A stretch of DNA of 7,627 bases from positions 1-7,627 of the forward strand of contig JAMQPJ010000204.1 of NCBI GenBank assembly GCA_023717585.1, given 5' to 3'. This document shows, one piece after another, positions 1 through 5,757 of this stretch. Source of the stretch: Thermoanaerobaculia bacterium. GTDB lineage: Bacteria; Acidobacteriota; Thermoanaerobaculia; UBA5066. The translations under genes and the position numbers were made by a program. Position 1 is the stretch's first letter. Every line of letters starts with the position of its first letter. The notes under the pieces were generated by a model, which saw only the letters and a list, made by a program, of their open reading frames with translations, did not search any database and had not been told where the DNA came from.

Positions 1-646
1 GATCGACTCGCGCTTCCGGGCGATGGGCGCGAGCGGGCCCGCGTATCCGACGATCGTCGCTTCCGGGGAGAACGCGACGATCCTCCATTACACGGAGAAC
101 CGGCGGCGCATCGGCGCGGGCGACCTCGTCCTCGTGGACGCGGGTTGCGAGGTGGACGGCTACGCGTCCGACGTGACGCGCACGTTTCCGGCTTCGGGCC
201 GCTTCACGCGGCCGCAGAGGCGGCTCTACGACGCGGTCTCGTCCGCCCAGCGGGCCGCGATCGCCGCCGTCAGGCCCGGCACGCCCTGGGACGCGCCGCA
301 CGAGGCCGCGCGCGAGATCCTGCTCGACGCGCTGATCGAGGTCGGACTCCTCCGCGGGCGGCGCGCCGCGCTGAAGAGGAAGAACGCCGCGCAGCGGTTC
401 GCGCTGCATCACACCTCGCACTGGCTCGGTCTCGACGTCCACGATCGCGGCCGCTACCGCGACGAGAAGGGTGCCCCGCGCAAGCTCCAGCCGGGGATGG
501 TCCTCACGGTCGAGCCGGGCCTTTACGTGCGCCCCGATGAAAAGCGCGTCCCGAAGGAGTATCTCGGGATCGGCATCCGCATCGAGGACGACGTCCTCGT
601 GACCGAATCCGGCGCGCGCGTCCTGACGGAGGGCGCCCCGAAATGA
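1..646 (+). CDS. pepP: Xaa-Pro aminopeptidase (aminopeptidase P, M24B), C-terminal part, 5' end outside the window
   Basis: This enzyme removes an N-terminal residue when the second residue is proline, using two divalent metal ions (usually Mn2+), and is normally cytoplasmic. The reading frame is open from base 2, so the start lies upstream and about 214 C-terminal residues are visible. That is roughly half of a family member such as E. coli PepP (about 440 aa). The missing part is the N-terminal domain and the start of the pita-bread fold. Counting from the internal ATG at 23, all five metal ligands are present: D39 (LVDAG), D50 (SDVTRTFP), H133 (SHWLGLDVHD), E164 (TVEPGLYV) and E188 (GIRIEDD). 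The conserved His in the ILHYTEN motif and H140 are also there. The methionine at 23 lies inside the conserved fold and is not the true start. The stop (TGA) is 21 bases from the end of the convergent GHL10 gene. I see no clear terminator between them. The family call is firm; the choice of PepP over another M24B relative is likely. Confidence 0.92.
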   Translation, partial: IDSRFRAMGASGPAYPTIVASGENATILHYTENRRRIGAGDLVLVDAGCEVDGYASDVTRTFPASGRFTRPQRRLYDAVSSAQRAAIAAVRPGTPWDAPHEAAREILLDALIEVGLLRGRRAALKRKNAAQRFALHHTSHWLGLDVHDRGRYRDEKGAPRKLQPGMVLTVEPGLYVRPDEKRVPKEYLGIGIRIEDDVLVTESGARVLTEGAPK

Positions 647-667
647 CTCTCGGCCGGACCTGAATCC

Positions 668-1957
668 TCAGGGCAGGGACGCCGGTTCGGCCCAGACGTC
701 CTTCAGGAGCTCCGTCGCGAGACCCGCGCGGTTTTCGAGAAGCGCGCGCGCGGAGAAGAGGATGTGTCCCGTGGAGCCTGGCTGGGCGCGGGTGCGGCGG
801 ATCTGCTCGACGATCTCCTTCGCCGGCCAGCCCTTTCCTTCTTCTCCGACGCGGCTCGCGGCAATACCGGGCCAGAGGGCGCTGCCGCTCGAGCCCTGGG
901 CCGCCCACCAGGCGAGGAGCGCCGGAAAGCTCTGCTCTTTCTGTTCGATGGGCCAGTAGAGCTGCGGAGCGAGGTAGTCGACCCAGCCGCGCTGGATCCA
1001 CGTGCGCGCGTCGGCCGAGATCTCCTCGAACGCGTCGAATCCCCTGACCTGCGCGGGGCGCCCGGGCCGCCAGATGCCGAAGGGGCTGATGCCCACCCTG
1101 ACCTTCGGTTTCACGGCCTTCACCTCCTCGTGAAGGCGCTTCACGAACCGGTTCACGTTCCACCGGCGCCAGTCCTCCCGGCCGAGGGCGCCTCCCGAGG
1201 CCACGTACTTCCCGAAGCTCGGCGCGTCCGGAAACTCCAGGACGTTGCCGGCCGCGTCCTTTTCGGGATAGGGATAGAAGTAGTCGTCGAGGTGAACGCC
1301 ATCCACGTCGTACCGTTTCAGGACGTCGAGCACGACCGCAAGTGCGTGCGCCACGACGTCCTCCTCGCCCGGATCCAGCCAGAGCTGTTTCCCGTAGGCC
1401 CTGACGAGGTCCGGACGGCTCCGCGAGACGTGCCCCGGCGCGGCCCGCGAAAGCGAGGACGACGGGCGCGCCCGGTACGGGTTGAACCAGGCGTGGAGCT
1501 CCATCCCGCGCGCGTGCGCCTCCGCGATCGCGAAGGCGAGAGGGTCCCAGAAGGGTTCGGGCGCGACGCCCTGCGTGCCGCTCAGGACCTCCGACCACGG
1601 TTCGAGCACGGACGGATAGAGCGCATCAGCGGCGGGTCGCACCTGGAAGATCACGGCGTTCGCGTGTAGCGCGGCCAGCGTGTCGAAGAGGAACACGAGC
1701 TCCTGCTTCTGTCGAGCGGCCGGAAGGCCCGGCGCCGAAGGCCAGTCGATGTTCGAGACGGTGGCCACCCAGACGCCGCGGAATTCGCGGCACGTCGCGT
1801 CGGGCACCGGTGTCCACGGCTGCGTTGCGGGTAATGCTCCCTGCACCCGGGCAGGCGCCGGAGGCGGTGCTCCGCAACCTGCCAGGAGCAGGGCGGCGAA
1901 CGCCGTCGCGCGGCCGAAGGAGCTCGGGCTTCTCAACGCCTCACCGGTTCCCCGCAC
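668..1957 (-). CDS. GHL10-family (DUF187) glycosyl hydrolase-like lipoprotein, YngK/YddW(DigH) type
   Basis: A 429-residue protein with a lipoprotein signal peptide: hydrophobic stretch about residues 17-27, then lipobox LLAGC with the lipidated Cys at 28, then a Pro/Ala-rich linker to about 53. The rest is one GHL10 TIM-barrel-like domain. Family hallmarks visible are REFRGVWVATVSNIDWPS (about 57-74), FQVRPAADALYPS (104-116), HAWFNPYRA, DGVHLDDYFYPYP (219-231, with acidic D224/D225), VGISPFGIWRPG, DYLAPQLYWP (327-336) and GHILFSARAL near the end. The length matches the family. E. coli YddW (DigH), a lipoprotein of this family, cleaves peptide-free (denuded) peptidoglycan strands, so an envelope glycan-hydrolase role is a reasonable inference; the substrate is not proven here. 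It is the last gene of the minus-strand run. The start is uncertain: I give the longest form (GTG at 1957, overlapping the upstream gene by 17 bases). A TTG at 1936, just after the upstream stop and with a better ribosome site, is at least as likely and leaves the lipobox intact (Cys at 21). Confidence 0.9.
   Translation of the reverse strand: MRGTGEALRSPSSFGRATAFAALLLAGCGAPPPAPARVQGALPATQPWTPVPDATCREFRGVWVATVSNIDWPSAPGLPAARQKQELVFLFDTLAALHANAVIFQVRPAADALYPSVLEPWSEVLSGTQGVAPEPFWDPLAFAIAEAHARGMELHAWFNPYRARPSSSLSRAAPGHVSRSRPDLVRAYGKQLWLDPGEEDVVAHALAVVLDVLKRYDVDGVHLDDYFYPYPEKDAAGNVLEFPDAPSFGKYVASGGALGREDWRRWNVNRFVKRLHEEVKAVKPKVRVGISPFGIWRPGRPAQVRGFDAFEEISADARTWIQRGWVDYLAPQLYWPIEQKEQSFPALLAWWAAQGSSGSALWPGIAASRVGEEGKGWPAKEIVEQIRRTRAQPGSTGHILFSARALLENRAGLATELLKDVWAEPASLP
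1939..1945 (-). promoter_or_regulatory. Possible ribosome binding site (GGTGAGG) for a TTG start of the GHL10 lipoprotein
   Basis: The stop codon of the GT-C-like gene (TGA, 1943-1941) is part of GGTGAGG. Its GGTGA matches the 3' part of the consensus AGGAGGTGA and sits four bases before an in-frame TTG at 1936. The alternative GTG at 1957 has its nearest purine-rich site (GGAGGGAGG, 1980-1972) 14 bases away, which is too far for efficient use. Confidence 0.45.
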
Positions 1958-3533
1958 GGCGCCGCGCCGGGCCTCCCTCCGCGGCGGCGTCGGAGGGCAG
2001 CCATCTCCGGACCACGCCGCCGTCCGTGACGAGGCACTGCGGCCCTGGAATCGAGCGCAGCTCGGCGGACAGCGCCCGGTTGCGATCGGGGCTGTGATAC
2101 GGAATGAACCGGACGCGTTCGTCGCTCAGGAACTGGAGCGTGTACGCCGTGTCGTATCCGGCGTGACAGACCGTGTAGTCCTCCTCGGTGATCGTCCTGA
2201 GCGGCGCCCGGGGATCGGGCTCGAGAAGCATGCCCGCTACGGCGCTCCGCGCCTGCCGCCAGAGAAAGAGGGTCGCCGTGAGAGCGAGTCCCCCGAGGGC
2301 GAGCGCGACGAGAGCGGAAGGGACTCTCCGGCTGAGGAGACGAGCCGCCTCCGCGACCAAAACGAGGAGGAGCGCGAGCGCCGCCGGAAGGGCTGGGGCC
2401 AGGTAGCGAACCTGCGACGAATCGAGGTCCTGGAGAAAGAAGACCGCGGCGCCGGACGCGACGATGGCCCCCACGAGGTCGAGCCCGCCGAAGCTCGGCG
2501 ACTCCGTTCCGAGCGAGCGATTCAGGCGTCGCCGATACCTCAGGAGAAGAAGGAAGAGGAGGAGGAAGACCAGGGCCGCCGCGGCGAGAATCGGTGGCGG
2601 GGCGAGACCCTCGAGTCCGACGAAACGCCAGGAATCGGTTCCGAGGAACCGAATGAAGCGGGCCAGAAGACCGGACGGCCGCCACGGCGGGACTACCGGG
2701 CCCAAAGCCGGCTCGTACCAACCCAGCAGACCGCCCATCCAGACGGGCGAGTACCCAAGGACGACGCCGCAGAGCAAAGGCGTCGCGAGGCGCGCCCAGC
2801 CCCGCCAGGAGAGCGAGGAAAGCTCCTCGGAGGCGCCGCTCTCACGGTTGAAGCTGACACGGAGGAACTCGCGAAACGGAGCGGAGCGAAAGAGGACGAG
2901 GGCCGAGACCGGCAGGAGAACGAAGACAATCGTCTGGTTCATCCACCAGCCGAGGCCCGCCAGGAGCCCGAGGGCGAAATGGCCTCCGGGGCGGTCCAGA
3001 AAGGGACGCGGCCGGGTCAGGGCGCCAGCCGCCAGGAAAAAAAGCACCGAGCCGAGCGCAAACGACATCTCCGGTCCCTTCGGCCATGCCGAGAGACGGA
3101 TGAAAAAAGGGGGGCCCATCGCCATCCAGAGTCCCGCGGCCGCGGCGATACCCCGCCCGAAGAGCCTCGTGAGCCCGAGGAAGAAGAAACAGATCCCGAA
3201 GGCGATCTCGCTCATGCCGGCAAGGCGCAGCGAGATCGGCCCGCCTTCCGCTCCGAGGCCGGCCGGGTCGAGCATCGTCCTGCGAATCCCCGCGGCGAGG
3301 GCGGGCGTCAGGGGGCCCATGTAGTTCTGGCCCCAGAAGAACACGTCGAAGCCCTTCCCGTCGTGGATCTTCTTGGCCATCAGGCCGAAAATCGCGGTGT
3401 CGCCGTTCCAGCCGCGCACGGAGGCTTCGTTCGTCAGGAGCGGAAGCCTCACGAAGACGAATGCGGCGAGGATCGCCCCGATCGACGCCGAGCTCCAGAG
3501 TGCCTGCTTCCAGTCTGCTCCTCGGGGCTGCAC
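1941..3533 (-). CDS. Polytopic membrane protein resembling GT-C (GT39/ArnT-like) glycosyltransferases
   Basis: A 530-residue integral membrane protein with about ten predicted spans, near residues 16-34, 106-124, 126-146, 155-173, 186-214, 248-270, 313-332, 352-368, 378-400 and 405-425. A hydrophilic C-terminal domain of about 100 residues follows (430-530). After the first span comes GWNGDTAIFGLMAKKI with Asp45, then FFWGQNYMGPL (65-75). An acidic residue in the first extracytoplasmic loop and a GQxYxG motif are typical of uncharacterised GT39/ArnT-like membrane glycosyltransferases, which transfer sugars from polyprenyl-phosphate donors on the outer face of the membrane. Asp45 is thus the best candidate catalytic base. 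Donor and acceptor cannot be told from the sequence. The start is GTG, 13 bases after the oligopeptidase B stop, with only a weak GGGA next to it, so translation probably depends on coupling. The stop overlaps or nearly touches the GHL10 gene. Membrane protein is certain; the glycosyltransferase family is a motif-based inference. Confidence 0.75.
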   Translation of the reverse strand: MQPRGADWKQALWSSASIGAILAAFVFVRLPLLTNEASVRGWNGDTAIFGLMAKKIHDGKGFDVFFWGQNYMGPLTPALAAGIRRTMLDPAGLGAEGGPISLRLAGMSEIAFGICFFFLGLTRLFGRGIAAAAGLWMAMGPPFFIRLSAWPKGPEMSFALGSVLFFLAAGALTRPRPFLDRPGGHFALGLLAGLGWWMNQTIVFVLLPVSALVLFRSAPFREFLRVSFNRESGASEELSSLSWRGWARLATPLLCGVVLGYSPVWMGGLLGWYEPALGPVVPPWRPSGLLARFIRFLGTDSWRFVGLEGLAPPPILAAAALVFLLLFLLLLRYRRRLNRSLGTESPSFGGLDLVGAIVASGAAVFFLQDLDSSQVRYLAPALPAALALLLVLVAEAARLLSRRVPSALVALALGGLALTATLFLWRQARSAVAGMLLEPDPRAPLRTITEEDYTVCHAGYDTAYTLQFLSDERVRFIPYHSPDRNRALSAELRSIPGPQCLVTDGGVVRRWLPSDAAAEGGPARRRAGNR

Positions 3534-3546
3534 GTCCCGCGGCGGC

Positions 3547-5703
3547 CTACTTCGCGAACCCGAACTGCCCGAGAACGAACCCCCACTCGAACGCCGTCTC
3601 GCGGAGAAAGTCGTACCGGCCCGAAGCGCCGCCGTGTCCCGCCGCCATGTTCGTCTTGAGAAGCAGCGGGTTCGCGTCGGTCTTCAGGGTCCGGAGGCGC
3701 GCCACGTACTTCGCGGGCTCGTGGTAGAAGACCTGGCTGTCGTTGAACGACGTCACGACGAGCATCGCGGGATACGCGCCCTTCCTGAGGTTGTCGTAGG
3801 GGCTGTACGTCTTGATGTAGTCGTACTCGTCTTTCTTCGCGGGGTTGCCCCACTCCTCGTACTCGCCGACCGTGAGCGGCAGCGTCGGATCGCTCATCGT
3901 GTTCAGGACGTCGACGAACGGAACCCGGGCGACGACGGCGTGAAAAAGGTCGGGGCGCATGTTCGTGACGGCGCCCATGAGCAGGCCTCCCGCGCTTCCG
4001 CCCGAGATGACGAGGCGATCCTTCGCCGCGATCTTCTCGCCGACGAGGAACTCCGCGGACGCGATGAAATCCGTGAACGTGTTCTTCTTCTTGAGCATCT
4101 TTCCGTCGTCGTGCCATTTCTTGCCCATCTCGGCGCCACCGCGGATGTGGGCGAACGCGACGACGACACCGCGGTCGAGGAGAGGAAGGCGGTTCGCGTT
4201 GAAGGTGTCCGGGATCACGACCCCGTAAGAGCCGTAGCCGCCGAGCAACATCGGGAACGGCCCGTCCTTGAGCGTGCGTCTCCTGCCATCCGACAACTTC
4301 GCGCGCCACACGATCGAGATCGGGATCTTCGTGCCGTCCGAAGCCGTCGCCCAGAGGCGGTCGGACGCGTAGAGGCTGCGGTCGTAACCGGGGACCTCCA
4401 GCTCCTTGAGAAGCTTCGAGGTCTTCGCGTCCATGTCGTAGTCGAAAACCGAGCTCGGCGTGACGAGCGATTGATAGCCGTACCGGAAGACGTTCGTGCC
4501 GAAAACGCGGTTCGTCTCCGAGAACACCGCGTAGAGGGGCTCGGGAAACGACATCGCGTGCGACGCCTGCGTCGCGAGGTTCCTGACCGTGAGGCGCGGC
4601 AGCCCGTTCGCGCGCTCGTGGAGGACGAGATGGTTCGCGAAGAGATCGGTGTCCTCGAGCATCACGTCGGCGCGGTGAGGAACGATTTCCTTCCAGTTCG
4701 CCCGGCCGGGCGCCGTGACGGGCGCGGTGACGAGGCGGAAGTTGCGTCCTCCCGAGTTCGTCCGGATGTAGAAGAGGTCTCCGCGATGGTCGACCTCGTA
4801 TTCGTGCTCCTGCTCCCGCGGGGCGACGACCGTGAAGGCGCCCGCGGGCGTGTCGGCTTTCAGCACACGGGCTTCGGACGTCGTGTGGCTGTCCGCGGAG
4901 AGAACGAGCCACGCCCGGCTCCGCGTCCGGCCGATCCGCACGCTGAAGCGCTCGTCCTTCTCTTCGTAAACGAGGACATCCGCGGTCTGGGACTCGAGGA
5001 GGCGGTGCCGGTACACGCGATACGGGCGTTTCGCCGCGTCCTCGACCGCGTACAGGAGCGTCATGTTGTCCGCCGCCCACGCGGCGCTCGTCGTCTGCGC
5101 GATGCGCTCGGGCCAGAGGGCGTTCGCGCGCAGGTCCTTGATGAAGAGCGTGAACTGGCGGAAGCCGGTCGAGTCGGTCGAGTACGCGAGGAGGTTGCCG
5201 TCGTCGCTCACGACATACCGTCCGAGCGCCATGAACTTCTGGCCCTTCGCGAGCTCGTTCAGGTCGAGCGTGACCTGCTCGGGCCCGTCGGGAAACTTCT
5301 TGCGGCAGTAGATCCGGTATTGCTTCCCCTTCTCGGTTCGGAAGTAGTACAGCCATTCGCCCTCGCGATACGGCACCGACAGGTCCGTCTCCTTGACGTG
5401 TCCCAGCAACTCGGCATACAGCGCGTCCTGGAACGCTTCCGCGGGCTTCATCACCGCGGCCGTGTAGGCATTCTCGGCCTCGAGGTACGCCGCGACCTCG
5501 GGGTTCGGCTTGTCGCGCAGCCAGGCGTAAGGGTCCGATCGCGCCTCGCCGTGCAGCGTAAGGACCTTTTCGACTTTCCTGGCGACGGGCGGAACAGGCG
5601 CCGGAACCGGGGCCGGTGCCGTCTCGTCGGCGGAAGCAGGGGGCGTCGGCATCGACATGAGTAGGGCGAGGAGGAGGAACGGGAACTTCAAAGGAAACTT
5701 CAA
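3547..5703 (-). CDS. ptrB: Oligopeptidase B (S9A prolyl oligopeptidase family) with an export signal peptide
   Basis: A serine peptidase of 718 residues that cleaves short peptides after Arg or Lys. Order of parts: Sec signal peptide (1-25, hydrophobic core 8-18, likely cut after ASA at 23-25), Pro/Ala-rich linker (26-40), N-terminal helical part (LTLHGEARSDPYAWLRD, 48-64), seven-bladed beta-propeller (about 110-440) and alpha/beta hydrolase domain (about 450-718). The triad is Ser570 (SGGSAGG), Asp655 (FNDSQV) and His690 (AAGHGG). These sit exactly 38 positions after the E. coli PtrB triad (Ser532, Asp617, His652). The acidic pair known to bind the basic P1 residue (Glu576/Glu578 in enterobacterial OpdB) is kept as Glu614/Glu616 in GEYEEWGNP. 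The start is TTG at 5703 behind a perfect GGAGG with a 5-base spacer. The signal peptide, absent from enterobacterial PtrB, points to a periplasmic or secreted enzyme. It heads the tightly packed three-gene block with the GT-C-like and GHL10 genes. Confidence 0.95.
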   Translation of the reverse strand: MKFPLKFPFLLLALLMSMPTPPASADETAPAPVPAPVPPVARKVEKVLTLHGEARSDPYAWLRDKPNPEVAAYLEAENAYTAAVMKPAEAFQDALYAELLGHVKETDLSVPYREGEWLYYFRTEKGKQYRIYCRKKFPDGPEQVTLDLNELAKGQKFMALGRYVVSDDGNLLAYSTDSTGFRQFTLFIKDLRANALWPERIAQTTSAAWAADNMTLLYAVEDAAKRPYRVYRHRLLESQTADVLVYEEKDERFSVRIGRTRSRAWLVLSADSHTTSEARVLKADTPAGAFTVVAPREQEHEYEVDHRGDLFYIRTNSGGRNFRLVTAPVTAPGRANWKEIVPHRADVMLEDTDLFANHLVLHERANGLPRLTVRNLATQASHAMSFPEPLYAVFSETNRVFGTNVFRYGYQSLVTPSSVFDYDMDAKTSKLLKELEVPGYDRSLYASDRLWATASDGTKIPISIVWRAKLSDGRRRTLKDGPFPMLLGGYGSYGVVIPDTFNANRLPLLDRGVVVAFAHIRGGAEMGKKWHDDGKMLKKKNTFTDFIASAEFLVGEKIAAKDRLVISGGSAGGLLMGAVTNMRPDLFHAVVARVPFVDVLNTMSDPTLPLTVGEYEEWGNPAKKDEYDYIKTYSPYDNLRKGAYPAMLVVTSFNDSQVFYHEPAKYVARLRTLKTDANPLLLKTNMAAGHGGASGRYDFLRETAFEWGFVLGQFGFAK
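5680..5703 (-). repeat. Tandem 12-base repeat at the start of oligopeptidase B
   Basis: Two 12-base units, TTGAAGTTTCCT (5703-5692) and TTGAAGTTCCCG (5691-5680), agree at 10 of 12 positions and encode MKFP-LKFP at the head of the signal peptide. It looks like a small duplication that lengthened the basic n-region and also duplicated the TTG codon. Confidence 0.6.
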
Positions 5704-5708
5704 GGCAT

Positions 5709-5713
5709 CCTCC
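5709..5713 (-). promoter_or_regulatory. Ribosome binding site (GGAGG) deciding the TTG start of oligopeptidase B
   Basis: A perfect GGAGG is followed by a 5-base spacer (ATGCC) and then TTG at 5703. The spacer contains an ATG directly abutting the GGAGG, but that ATG is out of frame with the peptidase and meets TGA after two codons. The TTG gives the complete signal peptide and ideal spacing, so it is the preferred start. Confidence 0.7.
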
Positions 5714-5755
5714 GGTCTCGGGCCCTAACAGAGTAACCCAGGGGGCGCCGGACCG
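5713..5755. repeat. Imperfect inverted repeat in the 54-base gap before oligopeptidase B
   Basis: CGGTC (5713-5717) and GACCG (5751-5755) are complementary, and CGG/CCG plus a further C-G and two more G-C pairs can extend the stem inward with small bulges around a loop of about 18 bases. This covers most of the gap 5704-5757. On the minus strand it ends at the GGAGG ribosome site of oligopeptidase B. There is no T tract, so it is not a standard intrinsic terminator. It could be leader structure or simply a chance pairing in GC-rich DNA. I saw no convincing -35/-10 promoter pair in the gap. Confidence 0.3.
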
Positions 5756-5757
5756 TT

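Noticed and set aside
647..667. A possible bidirectional terminator between the convergent pepP and GHL10 genes.
   Set aside because: The 21-base gap has no stable hairpin and no T tract on either strand; termination may be Rho-dependent or lie elsewhere.
504..1598. A 364-codon frame on the minus strand overlapping GHL10 and the end of pepP.
   Set aside because: It is out of frame with the GHL10 gene, has Arg-rich low-complexity content, and overlaps the conserved C-terminus of pepP.
2542..2569. A 28-base pure purine run on the + strand, which could suggest a triplex or regulatory element.
   Set aside because: It is the complement of the Leu/Phe codons of one membrane span (LVFLLLFLLLLR), so coding explains it.
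1680..3659. A 659-codon open frame on the + strand opposite the GHL10 and GT-C-like genes.
   Set aside because: It is Arg/Glu/Pro-rich without domains and runs across three real genes; the charged composition is the complement of Leu/Phe/Ala membrane codons.
3373..5664. A 763-codon open frame on the + strand opposite oligopeptidase B.
   Set aside because: The product is Arg/Val/Glu-rich low-complexity sequence with no recognisable motif, and the opposite strand encodes an intact catalytic enzyme. It is an antisense shadow.
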